This document shows positions 27,603-35,960 of a stretch of DNA of 64,000 nt, piece after piece. The notes under the pieces are model-generated. The model did no database searches, had not been told where the DNA came from, and worked only from the letters and a program-made list of their open reading frames with translations. The stretch spans positions 558,001 to 622,000 of the forward strand of contig NZ_CP049037.1 of assembly GCF_011040495.1 (NCBI RefSeq), given 5' to 3'. This stretch comes from Pseudohalocynthiibacter aestuariivivens. Its GTDB lineage: Bacteria > Pseudomonadota > Alphaproteobacteria > Rhodobacterales > Rhodobacteraceae. Positions within the stretch are counted from its first letter, which is position 1, and every line of letters starts with the position of its first letter. A program made the translations under genes and the position numbers.

Positions 27603-28745
27603 CTACCAGACCAGACGTGCTGGCGCGTTGTGCTGTGCCAAACGCTCTAGATTGACGATGGTGGATAACATCAGACGATCGTGGCTCCAGTCACCGGAGC
27701 GTTGCGTCGCGGCTGACAGCGTCAGCAGCGACGCAACCACCATTCCGATGATTGCAGCATTCGTCCCTCGCCCAATTCGCGCCAGAGGCCGCGCGTGCAG
27801 CATCGACAAAATCCGACCGCGAAGCACAACAGAGGCGCGGCATCCGGCACGCGCCGCACGCAGTGGAACAAGGCTGACCACTGGTACGCCGATCTGGCGG
27901 CGTCGGTCGTCGCGCAAACTATTGCGACACGCACGGATCAGACAATCGCAATACGCTTTGACGCTGAAGTGGCGGCGCGCCAGTACCTGTTGGTCACAGG
28001 CAAGCTCGCGCAGGCGTTCGACCTCCCGGCGCCAGAAATGATAGGCTGGGTTCCAGAAAAATAGCGCTCGCAACCCCTCGATGGCGAGAGCCCATCCCAG
28101 ATCCCCTTGGCGTGCATGTTGTAACTCATGCGCGACCGCGATGCGCAAATCACCCTCTCTCGCCAGCATCGCCGATGGCAGGACAACATAGTGACGCTGC
28201 ACGCCCCGTGTGGAAAAGGGCACATGAATTTCGTCAGTCAATCGCAAATCAACAGATCCGATCCGCCGCCACAGATAGCTGCGTCCAATCAGCCCATGCA
28301 CCCGAATCAGGCTGCGCAGGCTACACACCAACGCCAATGCGCTGCCCAGCATCAGTGACACCGCGATAACCAACCCGATCGCTCCGGTCGGTGTGACGAT
28401 GGCTTGTGTAAATCTGGCGCGCCAATTCAGCATATCCTCGAATGCCACCGGAGACATGGCAATTCTGCCATCCAGAAATTGCGCAACAGCGATATCGGAT
28501 AGATTCAACACTGCGCTCTTGTTCAGCAAACCGCCGTTGCGCGCCAGTTCAAGCGCAAAAACAGACAGCGGCACCAACGCCATGGCTGCTAGCAATGTAT
28601 AAGCAAGCCGCAATTGCAGCGCGAAAGCCGCACGCAGTGGCGTTGCGCGTAACGCCGCTCGTGTCAGTATCCAGACAGCCGCCGTGAGCACCAAGACAAT
28701 ATTGGCATCGATATAGATATCAAACGCATCATTCAGCCGGATCAT
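27603..28745 (-). CDS. BlaR1/MecR1-like M56 family membrane metallopeptidase without sensor domain
   Basis: A 380-residue membrane protein with several hydrophobic helices and the M56 zinc motif AHELQH (HExxH) in RIAVAHELQHARQGD, followed by LRELACDQQVL with the third ligand. BlaR1 and MecR1 are about 600 residues because they end in a penicillin-binding sensor; here the protein ends after a last membrane segment (IIGMVVASLLTLS) plus about 40 residues, so no sensor exists. The ATG at 28745 has GGAGA seven bases upstream and lies inside the 3' end of the BlaI-like gene, so the two are coupled. Confidence 0.85.
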   Translation of the reverse strand: MIRLNDAFDIYIDANIVLVLTAAVWILTRAALRATPLRAAFALQLRLAYTLLAAMALVPLSVFALELARNGGLLNKSAVLNLSDIAVAQFLDGRIAMSPVAFEDMLNWRARFTQAIVTPTGAIGLVIAVSLMLGSALALVCSLRSLIRVHGLIGRSYLWRRIGSVDLRLTDEIHVPFSTRGVQRHYVVLPSAMLAREGDLRIAVAHELQHARQGDLGWALAIEGLRALFFWNPAYHFWRREVERLRELACDQQVLARRHFSVKAYCDCLIRACRNSLRDDRRRQIGVPVVSLVPLRAARAGCRASVVLRGRILSMLHARPLARIGRGTNAAIIGMVVASLLTLSAATQRSGDWSHDRLMLSTIVNLERLAQHNAPARLVW

Positions 28746-29127
28746 CGCGCAGTCTCCTGTCCAGAAGTGCCCGTATCTCTTCGAGAGCCTGCTCCGACAT
28801 GCCGGTATCATCGACCAGCCGTGCCACTAGCGTGGCCGGCGTGCCATCGAACAGCTTGTCCGACAGATCGCGCAGGGTTTTGGCCTGATAGGTATCCTTG
28901 GCCAGTAAAGGTACATAGATCAGTGATTTGCCCTGCATGTCGCTGCGAACAAAACCTTTTTGCTCCATGATCCGCAGGATTGTGGCCGCAGAAGTGTAGG
29001 CCAGCTTGCGTTCCGGAACGAGGCATCCCAAAACATCGCGAACGGTGCCTCGCCCCAGATCCCAAAGATGAGACATCAGTTCGAGTTCAACATCAGTAAG
29101 GAAATCGTGTTTCTTCCGTTGCCGCAT
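28729..29127 (-). CDS. BlaI/MecI-family transcriptional repressor
   Basis: A 132-residue winged-helix repressor. The sequence around LTDVELELMSHLWDLGRGTVRDVL and KLAYTSAATILRIMEQKGFV is the BlaI DNA-binding domain, and the C-terminal half gives dimerisation. In known systems the M56 partner cleaves the repressor to induce target genes. It overlaps the M56 gene by 17 bases. It starts 86 bases downstream of the last gene of the glycerol transport operon. I see no TACA..TGTA operator nearby and no beta-lactamase gene in the window. Confidence 0.88.
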   Translation of the reverse strand: MRQRKKHDFLTDVELELMSHLWDLGRGTVRDVLGCLVPERKLAYTSAATILRIMEQKGFVRSDMQGKSLIYVPLLAKDTYQAKTLRDLSDKLFDGTPATLVARLVDDTGMSEQALEEIRALLDRRLRDDPAE

Positions 29128-29213
29128 TCATTACCCAGTTCAATTTATACACTTTTATCTGCTCGTCTCTGGTCAGTAGACAACAAAAGCGGCGCTCTGC
29201 CAAGCGACCCAAG

Positions 29214-29615
29214 TCAGACCTTCCAAAAGCAGAAAATCCCCCACGCAATGCTGATCCCAAGCGGAGCCCAGAGTGGCATCCCGACCAGCCCCAGCCAAGC
29301 TAGGAAAATATAAACCGTCCCCAAAAGCGTAATGAACAGCCGATCCCCCCGTGTGGTGGTTAGACCCAGCGCACCTTTGCGTTCGTCTCCTCCGGGGCGT
29401 CGGATTTCCAGCACGGTAATGATACCCATTGCGGAGAATATCCCGATAAACAACAGCAGAGTAACCGGCGTCCATGCCATCCAGAAGCTTGGCCATAGCG
29501 GCGCAGTCCATGAAAATGGTTTATCCGGTTCTTGCCCGACAGTCCCCCAACTGTTCTGGGCCTGGGCCGCAGCGGGGAACAAAAGCAGGGACAGAATTGC
29601 CAATCCTTTCATCAT
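29214..29615 (-). CDS. glpU: DUF2160 small membrane protein of the glycerol transporter operon
   Basis: A 133-residue protein with an N-terminal signal-like helix (LAILSLLLFPAAAQAQ) and three further hydrophobic segments. SWTAPLWPSFWMAWTP, FWKV at the end and the position next to the glycerol ABC genes match the DUF2160 protein called GlpU in the Rhizobium leguminosarum glp operon. Its role in uptake is not settled. The start overlaps the glpQ stop by four bases. Confidence 0.85.
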   Translation of the reverse strand: MMKGLAILSLLLFPAAAQAQNSWGTVGQEPDKPFSWTAPLWPSFWMAWTPVTLLLFIGIFSAMGIITVLEIRRPGGDERKGALGLTTTRGDRLFITLLGTVYIFLAWLGLVGMPLWAPLGISIAWGIFCFWKV

Positions 29616-30409
29616 ACCCTCCCCAGGGCAAAGCCCTTCGCGATGTAGTTGCGCACAAAGTAAATCACGATCGCCCCCGGCACGATGGTCAATGTTCCAG
29701 CCGCAGCCAACAACCCCAGTTCATACCCGGCGCTACTCGCCGTTTTGGTCATGGTTGCGGCGATCGGTTTCGCAGCGACCGCTGTCAGGGTTTTAGCGAG
29801 CAGTAACTCAACCCATGAAAACATGAAGCAAAAGAACGCAGCGACGCCCACGCCCGCCTTGATCGACGGCAAAAAGATGGTGACGAAGAAGCGCGGAAAG
29901 CTGTAACCGTCAACATAGGCGGTTTCATCCAGTTCCTTGGGAATGCCGCGCATGAACCCTTCGAGAATCCACACGGCAAGCGGAATATTGAAAAGGCAAT
30001 GCGCCAGCGCCACGGCCAAATGGGTATCGAACAGCCCGACCGCCGAATAGAGTTGGAAAAACGGCAGCGCAAAAACAGCCGCCGGAGCCATCCGGTTGGT
30101 CAAGAGCCAGAAGAAGAGCTGTTTGTCGCCCAAAAAGCGGTAGCGCGAAAACGCATAGGCCGCAGGCAGAGCCACGCAGATTGAAATTACTGTGTTCAAA
30201 GAGACATAGATGATGGAGTTAATGTAACCCCAATACCAACTGGGATCGGTGAATATCACACGATAATTCTCTAACGTGAACGTGCGCGGAAAGAGTGAAA
30301 ATCCTGAAAGGATCTCGTTCGTCGTCTTGAACGACATCGACACCAGCCAATAGATTGGCAGCATTAGAAACGCGATATAAAGGATGGGAATCAAACTACG
30401 TTTTTTCAT
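29612..30409 (-). CDS. glpQ: Glycerol ABC transporter permease
   Basis: A 265-residue inner-membrane permease of the MalG/UgpE class with six helices. The EAA-loop region is ELDETAYVDGYSFPRFF (about residues 165-181), the site that docks the ATPase. It overlaps glpP upstream and glpU downstream by four bases each. The assignment to glycerol rests on the whole gene set, not on this protein alone. Confidence 0.85.
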   Translation of the reverse strand: MKKRSLIPILYIAFLMLPIYWLVSMSFKTTNEILSGFSLFPRTFTLENYRVIFTDPSWYWGYINSIIYVSLNTVISICVALPAAYAFSRYRFLGDKQLFFWLLTNRMAPAAVFALPFFQLYSAVGLFDTHLAVALAHCLFNIPLAVWILEGFMRGIPKELDETAYVDGYSFPRFFVTIFLPSIKAGVGVAAFFCFMFSWVELLLAKTLTAVAAKPIAATMTKTASSAGYELGLLAAAGTLTIVPGAIVIYFVRNYIAKGFALGRV

Positions 30410-31269
30410 TGCTCATCATCCTTCGTCATCAGCGTGTAGAACAACCATGACACCAACAGGGTGATCGCAAAGTAGATCAGGCTCATCGCCGCTGCGGGGC
30501 CAAGGTCGAACTGCCCCAGCGCGATCTTGACCAGATCAATGCTGAGCAACGTGGTCGAATTGCCCGGTCCGCCTCCGGTCAAGACGAACGGTTCGGTATA
30601 GATGTTAAAGCTGTCCATGAAACGCAGCAGGATAGCGATGGTCAGCACTTGCTTCATCTTGGGCAGTTGGATGTGCCGGAACACCGCCCAGTTTGACGCG
30701 CCATCTATCTTGGCCGCCTGATAATAGGCATCCGGGATACTGACCAGTCCCGCATAGCAGAGCAGCACCACCAGCGACGTCCAGTGCCAGACATCCATCA
30801 CGATGATCGTGATCCATGCCGCTGCCGGGTTTTGCGTCATGTCATAGGGCACGCCCAACACGTCGTTCATAAAGTAGCCCAGCATGCCGATCTTAGGCAG
30901 GGTGAATATGTTCCACATCGCACCGACCACGTTCCACGGGATCAACATCGGCAGTGCCATGAGAACCAGACAGACCGGTACCCACATCCCCTTTCGCGGC
31001 ATGGACAGCGCGATGATGATCCCCAGCGGGATTTCGATCATCAGGATAATCCCGGTAAAGAGAAACTGCCGCCCAAGCGCCGCGTGGAAACGATCGGAGT
31101 TCAGCAACTCCTGAAACCAGCGCAACCCTTCCCAGAAAAAGATATTGTTACCAAAGGTTTCCTGCACCGAATAGTTGACCACTGTCATCATCGGGACCAG
31201 CGCGTTGAACGCCACCAGCAGCAGGACCGGCAGAACGAAAAACCACGCCTTTTGGTTATGGGTTCTCAT
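30406..31269 (-). CDS. glpP: Glycerol ABC transporter permease
   Basis: A 287-residue inner-membrane permease of the MalF/UgpA class. It has six helices and the EAA-loop segment PDAYYQAAKIDGASNWAVF. The ATG at 31269 overlaps the glpT stop (ATGA) and gives an N-terminus of MRTHNQKAW just before the first helix; the frame extends nine codons upstream without need. Confidence 0.85.
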   Translation of the reverse strand: MRTHNQKAWFFVLPVLLLVAFNALVPMMTVVNYSVQETFGNNIFFWEGLRWFQELLNSDRFHAALGRQFLFTGIILMIEIPLGIIIALSMPRKGMWVPVCLVLMALPMLIPWNVVGAMWNIFTLPKIGMLGYFMNDVLGVPYDMTQNPAAAWITIIVMDVWHWTSLVVLLCYAGLVSIPDAYYQAAKIDGASNWAVFRHIQLPKMKQVLTIAILLRFMDSFNIYTEPFVLTGGGPGNSTTLLSIDLVKIALGQFDLGPAAAMSLIYFAITLLVSWLFYTLMTKDDEQ

Positions 31270-32342
31270 GGCATTACCCTTTCTGTGGCTAACCATCCAT
31301 CGCGATAGGCGCGCGTATGATCCGGGCGGAACGCCAAATGCACGGCACTGCCCTGTGCGGGCACCGGGCCCTCTGTCACCAGTTTCACAGGGATATCCCC
31401 GATCATCGCCTCGACCACATTATGCCGCCCCACATCAGCCATACGGCGGACGCGCGCAGGCAAGCCAGTTTCGGCCAATTCGATGAATTCGGGGCGAATG
31501 CCGATCTCCAGCTGTCCGGAGCCGGAGGTGATTGGTCCCTCCAGCGCGATGTCGTGCCCATCGAGCATGACGCGCTCGCCCTCTTGCGTCGCGGGTAGAA
31601 TATTCATGCCGGGCGAGCCGATGAAATGACCCACGAATGTGTGTGCGGGACGCTCGAACAGTTCTACCGGGGTGCCGATCTGTACGATTTCGCCGTCCTG
31701 CATTACCACAACCTGATCAGCGAATGTCAGAGCTTCGGTCTGGTCGTGTGTCACGTAAATCATGGTGGCACGCACCCGTGCATGCAACTCTTTCAGCTTG
31801 CTGCGCAGCTTCCATTTCAGATGTGGGTCAATGACGGTCAGCGGCTCGTCAAACATCACCACATTGACGTCATCGCGCACCAATCCCCGGCCCATTGATA
31901 TCTTTTGCTTGTTGTCAGGGCTAAGGCCCGCAGCACGTACGCCAAGCAGGTCGGTCACATCCAGCATCTGTGCAATCTCGGCCACCCGAGCCGTGACGCG
32001 GCTCTCATCGACTCCGCGATTGCGCAATGGAAAAGCAAGGTTATCGTAGACAGTCATGGTGTCGTAGATCACCGGAAACTGGAACACTTGTGCTATGTTC
32101 CGTTTGTCTGGCGGCAATCCGGTAACATCCTGCCCGTCAAACAGCACTTGACCTTCGGTCGGCACCAACAGTCCGGATATGATGTTAAGCAAGGTGGATT
32201 TACCACAACCTGAAGGGCCGAGCAGCGCATAAGCGCCACCATCGGACCAGTCGAGGTCAATCTGCTTCAGCGCAAAATCCTCTGGCCCCTTCGGGGATGG
32301 GTCGTAACTGTGTCGCAGGCGCCTAAGCGTGATTTTAGCCAT
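31266..32342 (-). CDS. glpT: Glycerol ABC transporter ATP-binding protein
   Basis: A 358-residue MalK-like ATPase: Walker A GPSGCGKST (about 41-49), a signature that reads LSPDNKQKISMGRGLVR rather than LSGGQ, Walker B VVMFDEPLTVID and a TOBE domain. The diverged signature is typical of one of the two ATPases of this transporter type. It starts at 32342, where the glpS stop and this ATG share a base. Works as a heterodimer with GlpS. Confidence 0.85.
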   Translation of the reverse strand: MAKITLRRLRHSYDPSPKGPEDFALKQIDLDWSDGGAYALLGPSGCGKSTLLNIISGLLVPTEGQVLFDGQDVTGLPPDKRNIAQVFQFPVIYDTMTVYDNLAFPLRNRGVDESRVTARVAEIAQMLDVTDLLGVRAAGLSPDNKQKISMGRGLVRDDVNVVMFDEPLTVIDPHLKWKLRSKLKELHARVRATMIYVTHDQTEALTFADQVVVMQDGEIVQIGTPVELFERPAHTFVGHFIGSPGMNILPATQEGERVMLDGHDIALEGPITSGSGQLEIGIRPEFIELAETGLPARVRRMADVGRHNVVEAMIGDIPVKLVTEGPVPAQGSAVHLAFRPDHTRAYRDGWLATERVMP

Positions 32343-33421
32343 CAGACAGACCCTCCTTGCGCGACAAGTGTGCCATCGGGACCAAAGTAGAAACATCCTG
32401 CCGGGTCTAGATAGAAGGGGTGTTGCTGCCCGATCTCGAACGGGTGGACCCCGCGAGACAGCGATACCCATGCGGTATCATTCAATCGGAAATGTGCGCT
32501 CGATTCCGAGCCGCTGAGTTCTGTTACCAGCACTTCACCGTTAAGGCGGACCGTTCCGGTTGCGCTGGGGCGCGGCGTTACGTGATGCGGCCGAACGGCC
32601 AGCGCATAGGTGCCATCGGCCAGCCCTGCCTGCGCGGTTGGAACGGGCCAACGGACAGCGTCCCCCATCTGCATCTCGTTTCCGGTTTTGGTAACCTCGG
32701 CCACGTTGATCGGGGGATCGGAAAACACCCGCGCGGCGCTGAGCGTCGCAGGCGCGCGGTAGATATCCGCCGTTGGGCCGAATTGGACGACGTTCCCATC
32801 CTCCATCAGTCCGGTTTCGCCACCCAGCAACAGCGCCTCTTCCGGTTCTGACGTGGCATAAACCACCACGGCACCGCGTCCCGCGAAAAGCTCTGGCAGT
32901 TGCTCGCGCAACTCTTCGCGCAGTTTGTAATCGAGGTTGGCCAACGGTTCATCCAGAAAAACCGCGCGGCTTTCCTTCGCAATGGCACGCGCCAGCGCCG
33001 TGCGCTGTTGCTGCCCGCCAGACAGTTCATGTGGCCGGCGGTGCAACATCGGGCGCAATTGCAGGATGTCAGCCGCTTCTTCTACCCGCCCCTGAATCTC
33101 GGATTTCGCCATTCCGGCAACTTTCAGCGGTGAGGCGATATTGTCGAACACCGTCATATGCGGGTAATTGACGAAAAATTGGTGCACGAGGCTGATGTTA
33201 CGCTTTTGCGTGCTCAGACGCGTGACGTCTTCTCCATCCATGATCACCTGCCCGGCAGCAATCGGATCCAGCCCGGCCATCATCTTGATCAGAGATGTCT
33301 TGCCTGCGCCGGTTTGGCCCAGCAATACATTGAAGTGACCCGTGCGCAGGGTCAGTGTCGTTGGTTTGATATGCACCTGCCCCGCGACGTGCTTGGTGAT
33401 GCCGTGTAGTTCGAGTGTCAT
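32342..33421 (-). CDS. glpS: Glycerol ABC transporter ATP-binding protein
   Basis: A 359-residue MalK-like ATPase. Walker A is GQTGAGKTSLIKMMAG (about 36-51), the signature LSGGQQQRTALARAIAKESR is canonical, Walker B is AVFLDEPLANLD and a C-terminal TOBE domain binds the regulatory half. The ATG at 33421 gives MTLELHGI; an upstream in-frame ATG at 33448 adds nine unsupported residues. Pairs with GlpT: one canonical and one altered signature. Confidence 0.85.
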   Translation of the reverse strand: MTLELHGITKHVAGQVHIKPTTLTLRTGHFNVLLGQTGAGKTSLIKMMAGLDPIAAGQVIMDGEDVTRLSTQKRNISLVHQFFVNYPHMTVFDNIASPLKVAGMAKSEIQGRVEEAADILQLRPMLHRRPHELSGGQQQRTALARAIAKESRAVFLDEPLANLDYKLREELREQLPELFAGRGAVVVYATSEPEEALLLGGETGLMEDGNVVQFGPTADIYRAPATLSAARVFSDPPINVAEVTKTGNEMQMGDAVRWPVPTAQAGLADGTYALAVRPHHVTPRPSATGTVRLNGEVLVTELSGSESSAHFRLNDTAWVSLSRGVHPFEIGQQHPFYLDPAGCFYFGPDGTLVAQGGSV

Positions 33422-33494
33422 ATGAACCCTTGTCGGTTTCGGGCGCACAGGCCGGGGCGCGATTGGCGTCCCGGCCCAGCTTTGGCGTTAAGGA

Positions 33495-35231
33495 TTACTG
33501 AGCGGCCCAGCGGGCAACCAGATCGTCGTAGTTGACGGTCTCGCCCTGCGGCTTTTCATTCTCCAGCTTGGGCTTGGCACCGCCATTGGCGAACCACCAC
33601 TCCGCGTCCTTTTCTTCATTCAGACGTGGACCACAACCGCCATAAACGTTCGCGGCCTCGTCCGCGGCCTGCATGCGTGACATGGTAATGTCCATCTCGC
33701 CGGCAAGTCGCTCCATCGCTTCCTGAGGCGTAAAGGCGCCCGAGTTCACGTCACCGATCTGCTGCCACCAGATCTGCGCAAGCTTGGGGTAATCCGGCAC
33801 GTTGATACCTGTGGGCGACCAAGCCACGCGATCCGGCGAGCGATAGAATTCCACCAGACCGCCCAGTTTCGGCGCACGCTCACTAAAGCTTTCGTGATTG
33901 ACCGAGCTATCCCGAATGAAGGTCAGACCGACATGGGATTTCTTCACATCCACGGTCTTGGAGGTCACAAACTGCGCATAGAGCCATGCAGCCTGCGCGC
34001 GGTCAGACGGTGTGGATTTGAGGAAGGTCCAGCTGCCCACGTCCTGATAACCGACTTTCTGACCCTCTTCCCAATAGGGACCGTGCGGGCTGGGCGCCAT
34101 CCGCCACAGTGGGTTGCCATCGCCATCCACGGTGTTGTTGCCAGCGGATTGTGGTGCGACCATGTCGGCAGTGAACGCCGTGTACCAGAATATTTGCTGG
34201 GCCACGTTGCCTGTCGCCAGTGCAGGCAGAGACTGGTAGAAATCATAGCTCGCTGCGCCCGGAGGGGCATAGTTCCGCAGCCATTCATCCCACTTGCGGA
34301 TCGCATAGACCGCCGCAGGACCGTTGGCCGCCCCGCCGCGTGTCACCGAAGCACCGACCGGGTTACAAGTGCCTGCCTCCATGCGGATGCCCCATTCGTC
34401 GATGGGAATGCCGTTTGGCTCGCCCTTGGAGCCGGCACCGGCCATCGACAGCCATGCGTCTGTCATTCGCCAACCCAGATCAGGGGCGCGCTTGCCATAG
34501 TCCATGTGACCGTAGATGCGCGTGCCGTCCACTTCCTTGACGTCGTTCGAAAAGAATTCGGCAATGTCCTCATAGGCCGACCAGTTCACTGGAACGCCCA
34601 GCTCATAGCCATATTTCTCTTTGAAAGCCGCCTGTAGGTCTTCGCGATCAAACCAGTCCTTGCGGAACCAATAGAGGTTCGCAAACTGTTGATCGGGAAG
34701 TTGATAGAGATTGCCGTCAGGACCTGTGGTGAACTGACTGCCCATGAAATCATCCAGATCCAGCGTTGGAGACGTAGTCGCCGCCCAATCGCCGTTCATC
34801 TGCTGTGTCAGGTTATACGCCAGTTGCAGGCGCGAATGAGTACCGATGAGATCAGAGTCGTTGACATATCCATCATAAAGATTCCGACCGGTTTGCATCT
34901 GGGTCTGAACCGCCTGAACAACCTCGCCTTCGCCAAGGATCTGATGGTTGACCTTGATCCCGGTGATTTCCTCAAAGGCTTTGGTCAACACATCCGATTC
35001 ATAGGAATGAGTTGGAATGCCCTCGGACAGCACGTTGATTTCCATGCCGGCATAAGGCTGAGCCGCATTGATGAACCACTGCATTTCAGACAGCTGTTGA
35101 TCCTTACCGAGCGTGGATGGCTGGAATTCCTTGTCGATCCAGCGTTGCGCCGCAGCCTCGTCGGCCGTCGCGGCATGTGACCCCGCAATCACGGCAGTGG
35201 CCGCAACTGCGGAGAGCAGATACTTACGCAT
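33495..35231 (-). CDS. glpV: Glycerol ABC transporter substrate-binding protein
   Basis: A 578-residue periplasmic binding protein with a Sec signal peptide (about residues 1-25, ending SHAATADE). Its unusual length and operon partners match GlpV of the Rhizobium glycerol transporter. EINVLSEGIPTHSYESDV and GEVVQAVQTQMQTGRN are binding-protein fold segments. The ATG has a perfect-looking Shine-Dalgarno GGAGGAG nearby, which decides this start over an in-frame one 26 codons upstream. First gene of the glpV-S-T-P-Q-U operon; glycerol kinase and dehydrogenase genes are not in the window. Confidence 0.87.
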   Translation of the reverse strand: MRKYLLSAVAATAVIAGSHAATADEAAAQRWIDKEFQPSTLGKDQQLSEMQWFINAAQPYAGMEINVLSEGIPTHSYESDVLTKAFEEITGIKVNHQILGEGEVVQAVQTQMQTGRNLYDGYVNDSDLIGTHSRLQLAYNLTQQMNGDWAATTSPTLDLDDFMGSQFTTGPDGNLYQLPDQQFANLYWFRKDWFDREDLQAAFKEKYGYELGVPVNWSAYEDIAEFFSNDVKEVDGTRIYGHMDYGKRAPDLGWRMTDAWLSMAGAGSKGEPNGIPIDEWGIRMEAGTCNPVGASVTRGGAANGPAAVYAIRKWDEWLRNYAPPGAASYDFYQSLPALATGNVAQQIFWYTAFTADMVAPQSAGNNTVDGDGNPLWRMAPSPHGPYWEEGQKVGYQDVGSWTFLKSTPSDRAQAAWLYAQFVTSKTVDVKKSHVGLTFIRDSSVNHESFSERAPKLGGLVEFYRSPDRVAWSPTGINVPDYPKLAQIWWQQIGDVNSGAFTPQEAMERLAGEMDITMSRMQAADEAANVYGGCGPRLNEEKDAEWWFANGGAKPKLENEKPQGETVNYDDLVARWAAQ

Positions 35232-35960
35232 CTTGTCTCCTCCCTTAGATTGTTTTGATCGGTCTCCCCCGATGCGATGAGTGTCATGGTTTCGGGAGCG
35301 AAAAGTCAAACTAAAAATTTAGTAGATATGTAGGGCTGCCCACCAAAGATGAGGTGTCAGCTGCGCCACAATTGAAGCCATATCCGCCTTGGGAAATAGA
35401 ATCAGCCGCCACAATTCTGACGGGAATCATGAATAATTCCCCTGCATATGGGCGATCGATCCGAGGCAAACTCTGCTCGAAGCAGGGGATGCAGCTATGA
35501 TTCTGGTGAATTCGGCCCAAAATGGGGCAAACAATCGGCGTTGCAAAACCGCCGCTATTTTTTACATTTATCAATCATCCCTAACGCCTCGTTTCCCAAA
35601 CGGAAACAGTCGGAGATTTTGGGGCCGGTCGTTGTCATTTGACACATCAAAATACACGCTAAAGATGTAATTTTTTCAGGTTGTTAGCTGGCTATCACAG
35701 TGATTTAAGAAACAATGTGTTTCCACAGAATTCATTAAAAAATCGTTGAGAACTGGTAGGTTGGTTTTTGTCAAATTAGAGGCAATTTTTCGTCTCTGAG
35801 CTGTCCAAAACCGAACTTGATCCCGGCGCTTTATGCGGTCCTGGTGGAAATTTTCCGCCAAACCGCGCCGGGTTTGAAACACGGGAAGCCGCAGTAATCG
35901 CGGCGCCGGGCAGAGGCTGTTGAGTGGTGTGACTTGGGGTTTGGACGAGTAGGAGTGCCT
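35232..35960. other. Long intergenic region between glpV and the polysaccharide locus
   Basis: 729 bases without a supported gene, separating divergent operons. It holds the glpV promoter (35280-35309), a 6-2-6 palindrome ACTAAA-AA-TTTAGT (35310-35323), and an AT-rich stretch around 35560-35800 with T and A runs. The short frames within it show no codon bias, family similarity or ribosome-binding site. AGGAG at 35951-35955 serves the next gene. I found no convincing promoter for the polysaccharide operon. Confidence 0.6.
35280..35309 (-). promoter_or_regulatory. Candidate glpV promoter with an embedded palindromic site
   Basis: On the minus strand TTGACT (35309-35304) and GACACT (35285-35280) are spaced by 18 bases, about 50 bases upstream of the glpV start. 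The spacer holds TTTCG-GGAG-CGAAA (35290-35303 as an inverted pair), in the position expected of a repressor operator. TTTCG half-sites are what I recall for some DeoR/GlpR-family repressors. Pattern match only. Confidence 0.35.

Noticed and set aside
28729..29127. A beta-lactam resistance operon
   Set aside because: BlaI and an M56 protein are present, but the sensor domain and any beta-lactamase or PBP2a gene are missing.
35448..35642. 64-codon plus-strand frame in the glpV/polysaccharide gap
   Set aside because: No ribosome-binding site, family match or codon bias; considered chance.
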